Assembly: GCF_000829455.1 (NCBI RefSeq)
Contig: NZ_JXAK01000041.1
Span: forward strand, 1-64,000
DNA length: 64,000 nucleotides
Origin: Gordoniibacillus kamchatkensis
Lineage (GTDB): Bacteria; Bacillota; Bacilli; Paenibacillales; NBRC-103111
Direction: 5' to 3'
A program made the translations under genes and the position numbers. Below are positions 1 through 9,104 of this stretch, piece by piece (position 1 is the first letter of the stretch; each line of letters opens with the position of its first letter). The notes under the pieces were generated by a model. The model was not told the DNA's origin. It made no database searches and worked only from the letters and a program-made list of their open reading frames with translations.

Positions 1-75
1 TCTTCATCCTTGGCGGATGGAACGCGGCTTTAAAAGTCGTCTCTCCGGTTCGTTTTCCGCCCTCCGCTCCGCCAT
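1..75. repeat. Intergenic palindromic repeat, copy A (may be cut by the window edge)
   Basis: An imperfect palindrome with short arms TGGCGGA (11-17) and TCCGCCA (68-74). It shares the internal string aaagtcgtct, then ccggtt, a ttcc and the edge cctccgctccgc with copy B at 13481-13581, and the edge with copy C at 16521-16691. It lies downstream of rpsO. A further GCTGCGCTGCGG string at 109-120 resembles the left edge of copies B and C, so two partial units may be juxtaposed here. No coding potential is seen. Confidence 0.55.
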
Positions 76-173
76 ATTCCTTGCACTCGGAAAATAGCGC
101 TGCGCTGCGGGACGGAAAAGAACCTCTGCAGCGACGCTCCCATTTTGACAAAACCACATAACTATAGAGAAAG

Positions 174-233
174 CAACCGGCGCGCGGCGCCATTCGCGGA
201 TGCGAATCGCGGGCTGCCGGCAACGGGCGGTTG
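174..233 (-). terminator. Possible rpsO terminator hairpin
   Basis: Just after the rpsO stop, read on the minus strand, CAACCG pairs with CGGTTG (228-233 with 174-179) and encloses an inner ATTCGC/GCGAAT stem. The downstream U-tract is poor (GCTTTCT), so this is a weak candidate for the end of the rimP-to-rpsO operon. Confidence 0.35.
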
Positions 234-247
234 TTCCCGGGTCAAGC

Positions 248-517
248 TTAGCGGCGAAGGCCGAGTTTCTCGATCAATGCGCTGTAACGGTTCACGTCTT
301 TGTTCTTCAGGTACGTCAGCAGCTTGCGGCGCTGGCCGACCATCTTGAGCAGACCGCGGCGGGAGTGGTGATCTTTCTTATGCTCCCGCAGGTGGTTCGT
401 CAAGTTGACGATGTTTTCCGTCAGGATAGCCACTTGAACTTCCGGAGAACCGGTATCGCTCTCGTGCGTCTTGTGCGCTTGAATCAGCTCTTGCTTGCGC
501 TCTTGGGACAATGCCAT
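248..517 (-). CDS. rpsO: 30S ribosomal protein S15
   Basis: This 89-residue protein is the full usual length of bacterial S15. S15 is a primary binder of the 16S rRNA central domain (helices 20-22 junction) and nucleates platform assembly. The conserved helical segments [14 protein letters not shown] and the HHSRRGL motif are present. The open frame extends further upstream, but the start used is the ATG at 517, preceded by GAGGAGGTGACG, and it begins with MALSQERK as in the family. It is the last gene of the nusA/infB operon, as in Bacillus subtilis. Confidence 0.97.
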   Translation of the reverse strand: MALSQERKQELIQAHKTHESDTGSPEVQVAILTENIVNLTNHLREHKKDHHSRRGLLKMVGQRRKLLTYLKNKDVNRYSALIEKLGLRR

Positions 518-647
518 CCTCGTCACCTCCTCTTTCGTTATAATCGCCGATAGCCGAGAGTGCGCCGGTGGTGCGCGGCCCCAAGCTACGGTTCGCAAAT
601 TGCGCCAGACGCTCAGGCCTGGGCAACGTTCCATAGTATAACACGTT
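518..647 (-). promoter_or_regulatory. rpsO leader with possible internal promoter and S15 autoregulatory site
   Basis: The 130 bp between ribF and rpsO hold an extended -10 like element read on minus as TGT-TATACT (TATACT at 635-640) with no convincing -35 box, followed by a GC-rich leader that can fold into several hairpins before the rpsO Shine-Dalgarno. S15 represses its own mRNA through leader RNA in several bacteria. Whether this leader is an S15 target is inference only. Confidence 0.3.
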
Positions 648-1600
648 CTACAGCGAAAGTAAATGCGCCTTCGCTTCCGCCGCATCGCGGCGAATTTGCT
701 CTATCAGCTCCTGTACCGAGCCGAATTTGCGCTCGCTGCGCAAATGCCGGATGAGCGACACTTCCATGATCCGGCCGTAAATGTCGCGGTCGAAATCGAA
801 CAGATGCACTTCCACCGTCGGCTTCGGCTCGCCTCCGGAGGCGAACGTCGCTTGACGCCGACGTTCATGACGCCGCTATAGACGGCGTCGTCGCCGTCGA
901 TGACGGCGCGGACGGCGTACACGCCGTTCGCCGGCAGCACATAAACGCCGTCAGGCTGCACGTTCGCGGTCGGGAACCCGATCGTCCTGCCGCGGGCGTC
1001 GCCATGCACCACCTCGCCGCGGATCGTGTACGGACGCCCGAGCAGTTTCGCCGCTTCGGCCACATCCCCCCGCTCCAGTGCGTCGCGAATCGCCGTCGAG
1101 CTCACTTTGCTGCCTTCAATCTCGAACGGCCGCACCACTTCAACGGCATAAGTTCCCTTGGCGAGCTGCGACAGCGTATCCGGCGTACCGGCGCCGCGAT
1201 GGCCGAACGTAAAGTCGAAACCGACAATAACGGTATTGATCCCAAGCGGGAGCAGCATCCGTTCGATGAACTGCTCCGGCGAAACGCGCATCAGCGTCTC
1301 GTCGAACGAAACGATGTAGGCGATGTCCACGCCGAGCTTGGCGAACAGCTCCATTTTCCGCTCTAGCGGTGTAAGGCTTTGCGCATATTTCGCCGCCCCC
1401 AGCACTTCGCGCGGATGAGGGTCAAACGTCATGACCGCGCAAGGCAGCTGCAGCCCGCGGGCGGTGGTGACCGCGCGGCGGATCACTTCAGAGTGGCCTA
1501 GGTGGACGCCGTCGAAGTCGCCGATGGCGAGAACTTGCGGCTTGTTCGGCAATCCGGCGGGACGTTCGGAATCACAATAAGATAAATGAAAAATATGCAT
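648..1600 (-). CDS. ribF: Bifunctional riboflavin kinase/FMN adenylyltransferase, frameshifted as read
   Basis: RibF phosphorylates riboflavin to FMN and adenylates FMN to FAD. The N-terminal nucleotidyltransferase domain shows [10 protein letters not shown] (27-36) and SSTAIRDAL (near 167); the C-terminal flavokinase domain shows [11 protein letters not shown] (204-214). After residue 250 (MNVGVK) the frame is lost, while the adjacent frame continues [19 protein letters not shown] to a TAG at 648-650. One G (plus strand) is missing between 850 and 851; repaired, the protein is 317 aa, the normal length. Start chosen at ATG 1600 (MHIFHLSY). It follows truB and precedes rpsO. The break looks like a sequencing error because ribF is essential in most Bacillales. 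Confidence 0.9.
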
Positions 1601-1656
1601 GACAGGCGCCCCCCAAGCTCTCCCTGTCGGGAGCCCTCTATGCGGCGGGACCTCGA

Positions 1657-2604
1657 CTAGCGGTGCAAGTCGGCGGCCGCTCGCTTTTGATAGGAATGCA
1701 AAAATATTTTGAGCGGAACGAGCGCGTTCGGCCCTTCGTCCCACGTAAATAACCCGATAAACTGGCGCTGCGGCGCATAAGCGCGGACGACGGCGCCGTC
1801 CGTTATGGCCGGCGTTCGCTTTTCCAGCGGCAGTTTCCGGCCCTGCAGCGCATGAGCGGCCGCAGCATCGCTGAGCTCCACAGCCGGCAAATGGCTTACC
1901 GCTTCGTCGATTGGAACGAGCCGGGACGCAAGCTCGCCCCGCTGCTGCAGCTGTTCGATCTCCTCCAGCGTGTAACAGTTGTCCTTCGTCCAGTGGCCTG
2001 TCCTTGTCCGGACAAGCTCGGACATCGCTGCGGGCACGCCGAGAGCTCGTCCAATATCGACGCATAGCGTCCGGATGTACGTTCCCTTGGAGCATTCCGC
2101 TTCAATGGCGGCCTCCGGCAGTTCGGCGTCAGGCTTCCAGTCCAGCAGCTCGAGGCGATAGATCGTTACCGGCCGCGGCTTCCGCTCCGCCGTCTCGCCG
2201 CTTCGCGCCAGCTCGTACAGCCGCTTGCCGTCCACTTTAACGGCGGAATACATCGGAGGCAGCTGCCAAATTTCCCCGCGAAAACGGTCCAGCACGCTTT
2301 CCAGCTCGCCGCGTTCGAAGTGTACGGCAGGCGCCCGTTCGATAACGGTCCCGGTCATATCCTCGGTATCGGTTGCGATCCCGAATACGAGCTTCGCCAC
2401 ATACGTCTTGGGCAGCTCCTGCACAAACTCGACGACCCGCGTCGCATGGCCGATGCAGAGCGGAAGCACCCCCGTCACTTGCGGATCGAGCGTCCCCGTA
2501 TGGCCGATCCGCTTCTCCCGCGTGATGCGGCGCACCCGGGCAACTACGTCGTGCGACGTCATCCCCGCCGGCTTCCATACCGGCAGCACACCTTCAAGAG
2601 TCAT
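1657..2604 (-). CDS. truB: tRNA pseudouridine(55) synthase
   Basis: TruB isomerises U55 in the T-loop of most tRNAs. The 315-aa product starts with [19 protein letters not shown] and carries the catalytic motif HTGTLDP with the nucleophilic Asp at residue 40; the conserved KGTYIRTL segment lies near 189 and a degenerate C-terminal RNA-binding part follows. Its ATG overlaps the nrnA stop by four bases (ATGA), so translation is probably coupled. The place between rbfA/nrnA and ribF matches the standard infB operon. Confidence 0.97.
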   Translation of the reverse strand: MTLEGVLPVWKPAGMTSHDVVARVRRITREKRIGHTGTLDPQVTGVLPLCIGHATRVVEFVQELPKTYVAKLVFGIATDTEDMTGTVIERAPAVHFERGELESVLDRFRGEIWQLPPMYSAVKVDGKRLYELARSGETAERKPRPVTIYRLELLDWKPDAELPEAAIEAECSKGTYIRTLCVDIGRALGVPAAMSELVRTRTGHWTKDNCYTLEEIEQLQQRGELASRLVPIDEAVSHLPAVELSDAAAAHALQGRKLPLEKRTPAITDGAVVRAYAPQRQFIGLFTWDEGPNALVPLKIFLHSYQKRAAADLHR

Positions 2605-3596
2605 GTCAGCATCGACCCGACTTCCCTGACGACGCGTTCCGTCACTTCCTGCAGCTCCCCTTCCACCGTGCAGCCGGCGGCGCGAATATGCCCGCCTCCG
2701 CCGAATTTTTGGGCAATCTCGGCGACGTTGACGGTATTGGAACGGAGGGAGATTTTCCAGGACAGCGGTCCCCGCTGTTTGAACATAAGCCCGACGAGAA
2801 CGCCTTCGACGTTGCGCGGATAATTGACGAGCCCGTCCATATCTTCGCTCTCCGCTTGAATGGCGGCCATGTCCTCGAGCGAAATGTGGACCCAGGCGAT
2901 TTTTCGGTCGTCCGAGAAGCGCAGTGTGGACAGGCCTTTTTGCAGCAGCTTCATTTGCGGCACGGTCATCTTCTCCAGCGCGGCTTCGGCCAGCTCGTGC
3001 CCGTTCACGCCAAGCTTCAGCAAATCGGCGGCTATCTGCATCACTTTAGGTCCGACGCTCGCGTACCGGAAGCCGCCGGTATCGGTTAGAAGGCCGGTAT
3101 AAATGCAGCGGCCGAAATCCGTATCGAGGGCGAACCCCATCTGAACGGCCAAATCATATAAAATCTCCACCGTCGCGGACGCGTCCGGCACGATCAGCTG
3201 ACAGGCGCCGAAGCCGTCGTTCGTCGGGTGGTGATCGATATTAAGGAGTTTCGCGCCTTCGGCGAACAGCTCGCTCACTTTGCCGATGCGCGCATAATCG
3301 GCGCAATCGACGCTGATGACATGACGAAACAGACGCGACGGCGCCTGTTCCGTAAACGACAGCACGCGCTCGTAGTTCGGCAAGTAGCTGAACTTGGCGG
3401 GCAGCCGCCCTTCATTGATCATCGTATACGTTTTGCCTAGCTGCGCCAGCATCCAACCGACGGCAAGCGTAGAGCTGACGGCGTCCCCGTCCGGCTGGAC
3501 GTGGGACACCACCAGGAAATCGTCGTGCTCCCGCATAAACTCCGACGCCGCCTGGAGCCGGGCAGCGAGCTTGTCGACTGCGGCTCCGCGCGTCAT
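2601..3596 (-). CDS. nrnA: DHH-family phosphoesterase, oligoribonuclease/pAp phosphatase
   Basis: NrnA degrades 2-5 nt RNAs (nanoRNAs) and dephosphorylates 3'-phosphoadenosine 5'-phosphate. The 331-aa product has the metal-binding DHH-domain motifs: H32-x3-D36-x-D38 (SHVQPDGDA), D97 (SVDCAD) and D121-H122-H123, plus the DHHA1 substrate-binding glycine motif [11 protein letters not shown] near 300. Overlaps both neighbours by ATGA junctions (rbfA upstream, truB downstream), so it is a true operon member. In B. subtilis nrnA lies elsewhere; in this operon it is common in Paenibacillus and clostridia. Confidence 0.93.
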   Translation of the reverse strand: MTRGAAVDKLAARLQAASEFMREHDDFLVVSHVQPDGDAVSSTLAVGWMLAQLGKTYTMINEGRLPAKFSYLPNYERVLSFTEQAPSRLFRHVISVDCADYARIGKVSELFAEGAKLLNIDHHPTNDGFGACQLIVPDASATVEILYDLAVQMGFALDTDFGRCIYTGLLTDTGGFRYASVGPKVMQIAADLLKLGVNGHELAEAALEKMTVPQMKLLQKGLSTLRFSDDRKIAWVHISLEDMAAIQAESEDMDGLVNYPRNVEGVLVGLMFKQRGPLSWKISLRSNTVNVAEIAQKFGGGGHIRAAGCTVEGELQEVTERVVREVGSMLT

Positions 3597-3967
3597 ACTT
3601 CCTTGTTCCCTTCCTTATCATGCTCTTCCCGGTGAAGCTGGTGCAGCAAATGATCGATGCGGCTGCCGTAATCGACGGACGCGTCCGTCTTGAAAAGCAG
3701 CTCCGGCACTTTGCGCAGCCGGATCCGTTTGCCGATCTCGGTGCGCAGAAATCCGTTCGCTTTTGCCAGCGCTTTTAGCGTATCTTGCTTTTGCTCGTCG
3801 GTGCCAAGCACGCTGAGGTACACTTTCGCCTGCGACAAATCGCCGGTGACGTCGACGCCCGTTATCGTGAGAAACCCGATACGCGGATCTTTGAGCTCCT
3901 TCTGAATGAGCTGCGACAGCTCTTTCTTGATTTGCTCGCCGACCCGGCTCTGACGCACTTTGGTCAT
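3593..3967 (-). CDS. rbfA: 30S ribosome-binding factor A
   Basis: RbfA is a KH-fold maturation factor binding free 30S subunits near 16S helix 1 and is needed for late assembly and cold adaptation. The 124-aa product has the typical [18 protein letters not shown] start and [19 protein letters not shown] core. I chose ATG 3967, with AGAGGTG seven bases upstream; a GTG at 3976 in the same frame overlaps the infB stop and is less likely. Directly follows infB; the small ylxP gene found between infB and rbfA in B. subtilis is absent. Confidence 0.95.
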   Translation of the reverse strand: MTKVRQSRVGEQIKKELSQLIQKELKDPRIGFLTITGVDVTGDLSQAKVYLSVLGTDEQKQDTLKALAKANGFLRTEIGKRIRLRKVPELLFKTDASVDYGSRIDHLLHQLHREEHDKEGNKEV

Positions 3968-3972
3968 AGGGA

Positions 3973-6588
3973 TCACCTCTCTACGGTTTCCAGGATGAAG
4001 GCTTCGATGACGTCTCCTTCTTTAATATCGTTGTAACGCTCCAGAGATATACCACACTCGTAGCCTTGCGCGACTTCCCTGACGTCGTCCTTGAAACGCT
4101 TCAGGCTGTCGATTTTGCCTTCGAACACGACGATGCCGGCGCGAATGAGGCGGGCCGATGCCGAACGAGTAATTTTGCCGTTTGTAATCATGCAGCCTGC
4201 GACGGTCCCGACACCGGTAATTTTGAACACGTTGCGCACTTCCGCCTGGCCGAGCACCGTTTCCTTGAAGACCGGATCGAGCATGCCTTTCATCGCCTGC
4301 TCGATTTCCTCGATCACGTTGTAAATGATCCGGTGCAGGCGCACATCGACTTTCTCCTGCTCAGCCGTTGCCATCGCTTGCGGCTCCGGACGAACGTTGA
4401 AGCCGATGACGATCGCATTCGAGGCGCTGGCGAGCGAAATGTCGGATTCCGTAATGGCGCCTACGCCGCTGTGAATAATTTTGACGCGGGCTCCTTCGAC
4501 GTCGATTTTCTCCAGCGAGCCGCGCAGCGCCTCGGCGGAGCCTTGCACGTCCGCTTTGATGATGACGTTAAGGTCCTTAATGTCGCCTTCCTGAATTTTC
4601 TTATGCAGGTCGTCGAGCGTAACGCGCGTGTTCGCCCCCATCGTCGACTGGCGTAGCGTAGCGGCGCGGCGTTCGGCGATCGCTCTGGCCTTGCGCTCGT
4701 CTTCGTACACAAGGAACGGATCGCCCGCTTGCGGCACTTCCGTCAAACCGGTAATTTCCACCGGGGTCGACGGCCCCGCCTCTTTCAGCCGCTTGCCCTT
4801 GTCGTTCGTCAGCGTACGTACGCGGCCGAAGCAGACGCCGGCAACGAAGCTGTCGCCCACTTTGAGCGTGCCGTGCTGGACGAGGACGCGCGCAACCGGT
4901 CCCTTGCCTTTATCCAGCTCGGCTTCGATGACGGTACCGCGCGCCCGCTTGTTCGGGTTCGCTTTGTACTCCTGCACTTCGGCGACGAGCAAAATCATTT
5001 CCAGCAAGCCTTCGAGGTTGATGCGCTGCTTGGCGGACAGCTCAACGAAAATGGTATCTCCGCCCCATTCTTCGGGCACGAGTCCATGCTCGGTCAAGTC
5101 TTGCTTGATCCGGTCCGGATTCGCGCCTGGCTTGTCGATTTTGTTGACCGCCACGATAATCGGCACGTTCGCCGCTTTGGCGTGGGCGATCGCTTCGACG
5201 GTTTGCGGCATGACGCCGTCGTCGGCTGCGACGACCAGAATCGTAATATCCGTTACCTGAGCGCCGCGGGCGCGCATGCTCGTAAACGCTTCGTGGCCCG
5301 GGGTGTCGAGGAACGTAATTTTCTTATTGTTGATCTCGACCTGGTAAGCGCCGATATGCTGCGTAATGCCGCCGGCTTCGCCCGCGGTGACGTTCGTCTC
5401 GCGGATGGCGTCAAGCAGCGTCGTTTTGCCGTGGTCGACGTGGCCCATAATGGTGACGACCGGCGGACGCTCCTCCAGTTCGGTCTCGTCGTCCTTCTCT
5501 TCGATCAGCTCGAAATTGTCTTCGTCGACGGCGATCTTCAGCTCGACTTCGACGCCGTACTCGGTCGCGATCAGTTGAATCGTGTCCAGATCGAGCTCCT
5601 GGTTGATCGTCGCCATGACGCCCATCATGAACAGCTTCTTGATGACTTCGGACACTTCTTTGTGCAGCAGCTTCGCCGTCTCGCCGACGGTCATTTCGCC
5701 GCGCACAATAATTTTCTTCGGCGTGTTGTCGATCTTCTCTTTGCGCTGCTCCGGCTGGCGGCCTCTGTTGCCTTTGCCGCCGCGGCCGCGCATTTTGTTT
5801 TCCTCGAAGCGCTGGTTTTGCTTCGCCTTTTTTGCGCCAGCCTTATTGCTGTCGTCACTCTCGTCCATCGTTGTCGTACGCGGGTTGAAGCGCGGATTTT
5901 GCTGCTGTGCGCCGGGACGGCGCGAATCGCCTGGACGAGCGCCGGCCGGGGCGCCGCCTCCTCCGCGCGGACCGGCTCCGGCGGCGGCCCCTCCGCCGAA
6001 GCCGCCGCCCTGCGGACGCTGGCCCGGGCGGTCGCCTTGACGAGGACCGCCTTGGCCTTGCGGACGGTTGTCGCGCCCCGGACCGCCTTGACCTTGCGGG
6101 CGGCCGTCGCGATTGCCTCCGCCTTGGCCGTGCGGACGGCCTCCGCCTTGGCCCGCTCCGCCGTAACCTTGCGGACGGCCGCCATCGCGGTTGCCGCCTC
6201 CTTGCCCTTGCGGGCGCCCTTCCCCTTGGCGCTGCTGTCCGCCGTGCTGCTGTCCGCCTTGTTGCCCTCCGCCTTGCTGCTGTACAGTTCCGCCTGCGTT
6301 CGGACGTTGCTCCTGCTTCGGCGCTGCCGCCTGAGTCGACCCTTGCTGCTGCTTTGCTTGCGATACGTTCACATTGCCTCCGTCTCCCGCCGCTCGTTTT
6401 GCTGCGGCATTTGCCTTGATGTCTCTGAAAAAGCGCTCTACCGCCTCGACGGCGTCATTTTCCATCACGCTCATATGGTTATTGACCGGGATGTTTTGGC
6501 GCTTCAATATGGTAATAATTTCTTTACTGCTCATATTCAAAGATTTCGCGTATTCGTACACCCGTAGCTTATTGTCTGTTTTGCTCAA
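3973..6588 (-). CDS. infB: Translation initiation factor IF-2
   Basis: IF-2 is the GTPase that brings fMet-tRNA to the 30S P site and promotes subunit joining. The 871-aa protein has an IF2_N domain at about 1-55, then a long Gly/Gln/Arg-rich low-complexity segment (about 100-240) with repeated RPQGQGG-type units, a second IF2_N-like helix bundle (~290-345), and the G domain with GHVDHGKT (382-389), DTPGH (428-432) and NKID (482-485), then the beta-barrel and fMet-tRNA domains. Initiates at TTG (6588) with GGAGGTGAAAGATA upstream. B. subtilis IF-2 is 716 aa; the extra length is mainly the disordered linker. Confidence 0.97.
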   Translation of the reverse strand: MSKTDNKLRVYEYAKSLNMSSKEIITILKRQNIPVNNHMSVMENDAVEAVERFFRDIKANAAAKRAAGDGGNVNVSQAKQQQGSTQAAAPKQEQRPNAGGTVQQQGGGQQGGQQHGGQQRQGEGRPQGQGGGNRDGGRPQGYGGAGQGGGRPHGQGGGNRDGRPQGQGGPGRDNRPQGQGGPRQGDRPGQRPQGGGFGGGAAAGAGPRGGGGAPAGARPGDSRRPGAQQQNPRFNPRTTTMDESDDSNKAGAKKAKQNQRFEENKMRGRGGKGNRGRQPEQRKEKIDNTPKKIIVRGEMTVGETAKLLHKEVSEVIKKLFMMGVMATINQELDLDTIQLIATEYGVEVELKIAVDEDNFELIEEKDDETELEERPPVVTIMGHVDHGKTTLLDAIRETNVTAGEAGGITQHIGAYQVEINNKKITFLDTPGHEAFTSMRARGAQVTDITILVVAADDGVMPQTVEAIAHAKAANVPIIVAVNKIDKPGANPDRIKQDLTEHGLVPEEWGGDTIFVELSAKQRINLEGLLEMILLVAEVQEYKANPNKRARGTVIEAELDKGKGPVARVLVQHGTLKVGDSFVAGVCFGRVRTLTNDKGKRLKEAGPSTPVEITGLTEVPQAGDPFLVYEDERKARAIAERRAATLRQSTMGANTRVTLDDLHKKIQEGDIKDLNVIIKADVQGSAEALRGSLEKIDVEGARVKIIHSGVGAITESDISLASASNAIVIGFNVRPEPQAMATAEQEKVDVRLHRIIYNVIEEIEQAMKGMLDPVFKETVLGQAEVRNVFKITGVGTVAGCMITNGKITRSASARLIRAGIVVFEGKIDSLKRFKDDVREVAQGYECGISLERYNDIKEGDVIEAFILETVER

Positions 6589-6907
6589 TATCTTTCACCT
6601 CCGCTAAGTTTGCCTGACACGACTGCAGCATGCGGGCGAACCCGCCGTCGGTGACGGCGATCAGCACCCGCTCGTCTTTGCCGATGCTCGAACCCAGCTC
6701 CGAGCGGGTGCCGAATTCAAGCAGCGGAACTTCGTACGTACCGCATTTATCCCGGTATTTTTTTTGCATGTTGACTGAGGCGTCCGTCGCCATCACGACG
6801 AGCTTCGCCTCGCCGGAACGAACCGTCTTGAGCACGCTCTCGTCCCCGGTAACGAGCTTGCCTGCACGCATCGCAAGCCCCAAATAATTGAAAAATTTAT
6901 GATTCAT
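6569..6907 (-). CDS. ylxQ: L7Ae-family ribosomal protein YlxQ (kink-turn binder)
   Basis: This 112-aa L7Ae/L30e-fold protein binds kink-turn RNA in characterised relatives (YbxF/YlxQ); its precise cellular role is unsettled. Typical start [21 protein letters not shown] and the segment [11 protein letters not shown] are visible. It overlaps infB by 20 bases at its 3' end and rnpM by 11 bases at its 5' end, the standard nusA-rnpM-ylxQ-infB arrangement. Confidence 0.92.
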   Translation of the reverse strand: MNHKFFNYLGLAMRAGKLVTGDESVLKTVRSGEAKLVVMATDASVNMQKKYRDKCGTYEVPLLEFGTRSELGSSIGKDERVLIAVTDGGFARMLQSCQANLAEVKDIEQNRQ

Positions 6908-7208
6908 CGCTCATCTCTTCTTTGCCGGCGATAAATTCGTCTTCAACTTTTATGAAATCGTGCTCGAGCTGGTCGTAAATGTCCGGCGCCACCGTGACGC
7001 TGAGCGCGCGGTCGAGCGCCCGGCTCTTTTTCGCCAGCTTGAAGCACGATTGTTTGCCGCACAGGTAGGCGCCGCGCCCCGCTTTCTTCCCTTTCAGATC
7101 GATCGAAATGTCCCCTTCCGGCGAGCGCACGACGCGGATCAGCTCGCGCTTCGGCATCATTTGCTGGCACGCCACGCATTTGCGCAGCGGGATTTTGCGT
7201 TGCTTCAC
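6897..7208 (-). CDS. rnpM: RNase P modulator RnpM (YlxR, DUF448)
   Basis: A 103-aa YlxR-family protein. The B. subtilis and related homologues bind RNase P RNA and lower RNase P activity, hence RnpM. It shows the family core: RKCVACQQMMPKRELIR, KAGRGAYLC, and a second CGKQSCFKLA cysteine pair. It initiates at GTG 7208, preceded by GGAGGGGAGGAGCC. It lies in the nusA-infB operon as in most Firmicutes. Confidence 0.92.
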   Translation of the reverse strand: MKQRKIPLRKCVACQQMMPKRELIRVVRSPEGDISIDLKGKKAGRGAYLCGKQSCFKLAKKSRALDRALSVTVAPDIYDQLEHDFIKVEDEFIAGKEEMSDES

Positions 7209-7278
7209 GGCTCCTCCCCTCCCTTCGCGAACGGCTCCGGCGCTTCAACAGCGCGCCAAGCCGCCAATTGGTGCAACA

Positions 7279-8376
7279 TCATTCAATGCTTACGGAATCT
7301 TGCTGCATCTCTTCGCCCTGCGATTTCGGCCGGCCGTATTCTTGCTCCGCCTGCGATTCGCTCTTAATATCGATCTTCCACCCGGTCAGCTTGGCCGCAA
7401 GGCGGGCGTTCTGGCCCTTGATGCCGATCGCCAGCGACAGCTGATAATCCGGCACGATGACGCGGGCCAGCTTCTCGGCTTCATGCACTTCGACCTCCAG
7501 CACTTTGGACGGGCTGAGGGCGTTGGCGACGTATTCGTCGACTTGCTCGACCCAGTGTACGATGTCGATTTTCTCGCCTTTGAGCTCATTCACAATCGTC
7601 TGCACGCGCACGCCTTTCGGGCCGACGCAAGAGCCGACCGGATCGACTTCGGGGTTGCGGGAATAGACGGCTATCTTGGAGCGGAAGCCGGCTTCGCGTG
7701 CGACGGAACGAATTTCGACGACGCCGTCGTAAATTTCCGGCACCTCGAGCTCGAACAGCCGCTTCAGCAAACCCGGATGCGTCCGGGAAAGCACGATTTG
7801 CGGGCCTTTGGTTGTATTCTCGACCTTGGTGATGTACGCTTTGACGCGGTCTCCTTGCTTGAATTTGTCGTTCGGCATCAGCTCCGTGAGCGGGAGCACC
7901 GCTTCCACTTTGCCGAGGTCGACGTACAAATTGCGTAAATCCTGGCGCTGCACGATGCCTGTTACAATGTCTTCTTCCTTATCGACAAAAGCATTGTAAA
8001 TGAGTCCCCGTTCCGCTTCGCGAATGCGCTGAGTCACGACCTGCTTCGCCGTTTGCGCGGCGATGCGCCCGAAATCGCGCGGCGTCACTTCGATCTCGAC
8101 GATATCGTCAAGCTGATAGTTGCCGTTGATTTCACGCGCGGCATGGAGCGAAATTTCGAGCCGCGGATCGAGCACGTCTTCCACGACCGTTTTGCGGGCG
8201 TACACTTTTATGATGCCGGTTTGGCGGTTGATGTCGACGCGGACGTTTTGCGCGGTGTTGAAGTTGCGCTTGTAGCTGGAGATCATGGCCGCTTCGATGG
8301 CGTCAATGAGCAGTTCCTTCGAGATGCCTTTTTCTCGTTCGATTTCCGACAGCGCTTCAATAAAATCGATATTCAT
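7279..8376 (-). CDS. nusA: Transcription termination/antitermination factor NusA
   Basis: NusA binds RNA polymerase and nascent RNA, stimulating pausing and intrinsic termination. The 365-aa protein has the N-terminal RNAP-binding domain (MNIDFIEALSEIEREKGIS), an S1 domain (~135-200) and two KH domains (~230-345; IDIVHWVEQVDEYVANALSP between them). It has no C-terminal acidic repeats, as is normal for Firmicutes. Follows rimP by 42 bases. The C-terminus ends in a short polar tail. Confidence 0.97.
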   Translation of the reverse strand: MNIDFIEALSEIEREKGISKELLIDAIEAAMISSYKRNFNTAQNVRVDINRQTGIIKVYARKTVVEDVLDPRLEISLHAAREINGNYQLDDIVEIEVTPRDFGRIAAQTAKQVVTQRIREAERGLIYNAFVDKEEDIVTGIVQRQDLRNLYVDLGKVEAVLPLTELMPNDKFKQGDRVKAYITKVENTTKGPQIVLSRTHPGLLKRLFELEVPEIYDGVVEIRSVAREAGFRSKIAVYSRNPEVDPVGSCVGPKGVRVQTIVNELKGEKIDIVHWVEQVDEYVANALSPSKVLEVEVHEAEKLARVIVPDYQLSLAIGIKGQNARLAAKLTGWKIDIKSESQAEQEYGRPKSQGEEMQQDSVSIE

Positions 8377-8418
8377 TTGAACCGGGTTCCCCCTCTCATG
8401 GAATCAACGTTGGTAACA

Positions 8419-8889
8419 TCAAAATTCGATGGCGAGCCGTGCGCCGGCCACTTTGGCGAGCGGAATGACGCTCGTCCTCTTGCCTTTGCCGTGCCGCACC
8501 GTCAGCGTTTCGCCGTCGAACGCCTCGAGCAAGCCTTCAAACTCTTTGGTACCGTCGACCGGTTCGTACGTAGTGACGAATACGTTCTGGCCGACCGCCT
8601 TGGCGAAGTCCTGCGGCTTTTTCAGCGGCCGTTCGGCGCCCGGCGAAGACACTTCGAGGAAATACGCTTGCGGAATCGGGTCTTCCTCGTCGAGGCGGGC
8701 GCTCAAATATTCGCTGATGCGTCCGCAGTCGTCGATGTCGATGCCACCCTCCTTGTCCACATAGACGCGGAGAAACCAGTTGCTGCCTTCTTTCACATAT
8801 TCGATATCGACCAGCTCAAAATGATGCTCGTCGAGGTATCCTCTAAGCATCTGTTCCACCGTTTGCTTAATCGATTCGTTCGTCGTCAT
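8419..8889 (-). CDS. rimP: Ribosome maturation factor RimP
   Basis: RimP is needed for 30S maturation. The 156-aa product has the typical N-terminal alpha/beta domain (FLRVYVDKEGGIDIDDC, YFLEVSSPGAERPL) and the C-terminal SH3-like domain. The open frame extends upstream to 8985, but ATG 8889 is best supported, with GAGGG seven bases before it, and gives the family's usual start. First gene of the nusA/infB operon, behind the promoter at 8991-9020. Confidence 0.96.
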   Translation of the reverse strand: MTTNESIKQTVEQMLRGYLDEHHFELVDIEYVKEGSNWFLRVYVDKEGGIDIDDCGRISEYLSARLDEEDPIPQAYFLEVSSPGAERPLKKPQDFAKAVGQNVFVTTYEPVDGTKEFEGLLEAFDGETLTVRHGKGKRTSVIPLAKVAGARLAIEF

Positions 8890-8930
8890 TACCATCCCTC
8901 GCAGTCCGAAACTTCCGTATTCAAAACAGT

Positions 8931-8952
8931 AAGAGTGGGTCGCCCCACTCTT
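8931..8952 (-). promoter_or_regulatory. Leader hairpin upstream of rimP
   Basis: A perfect 9-bp stem AAGAGTGGG/CCCACTCTT with a four-base loop lies in the transcribed leader, about 30-40 bases after the promoter and ~40 bases before rimP. It is not followed by a clean U-tract (ACTGTTTTG), so it could be an attenuator, an mRNA stabiliser or a protein-binding leader; the sequence alone does not decide. Confidence 0.5.
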
Positions 8953-8990
8953 CATTAGCAGAAGTGTTATCTTCATTATTGCCAAGAGAG

Positions 8991-9020
8991 ATTATACCAT
9001 AAACGTGAAACGAATGACAA
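8991..9020 (-). promoter_or_regulatory. Sigma-A promoter of the rimP-nusA-infB operon
   Basis: On the minus strand TTGTCA (9015-9020) and TATAAT (8991-8996) are separated by 18 bases, and TGG directly before the -10 box makes it an extended -10. It is the best promoter match in the window and sits between the polC stop and rimP. Confidence 0.75.
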
Positions 9021-9104
9021 GAACAGGTTTTCTGAAAATGGCCTATGAGGATATTCGCCCAATCGCTCCGACTGCGGATTGGCATGGCGAAAACGTCAAA
9101 TTGT

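Noticed and set aside
4729-6567. 612-codon plus-strand ORF opposite infB
   Set aside because: Its codons mirror the infB frame on the other strand; product is Arg/Leu/Ala-rich with no family features, and infB is certain.
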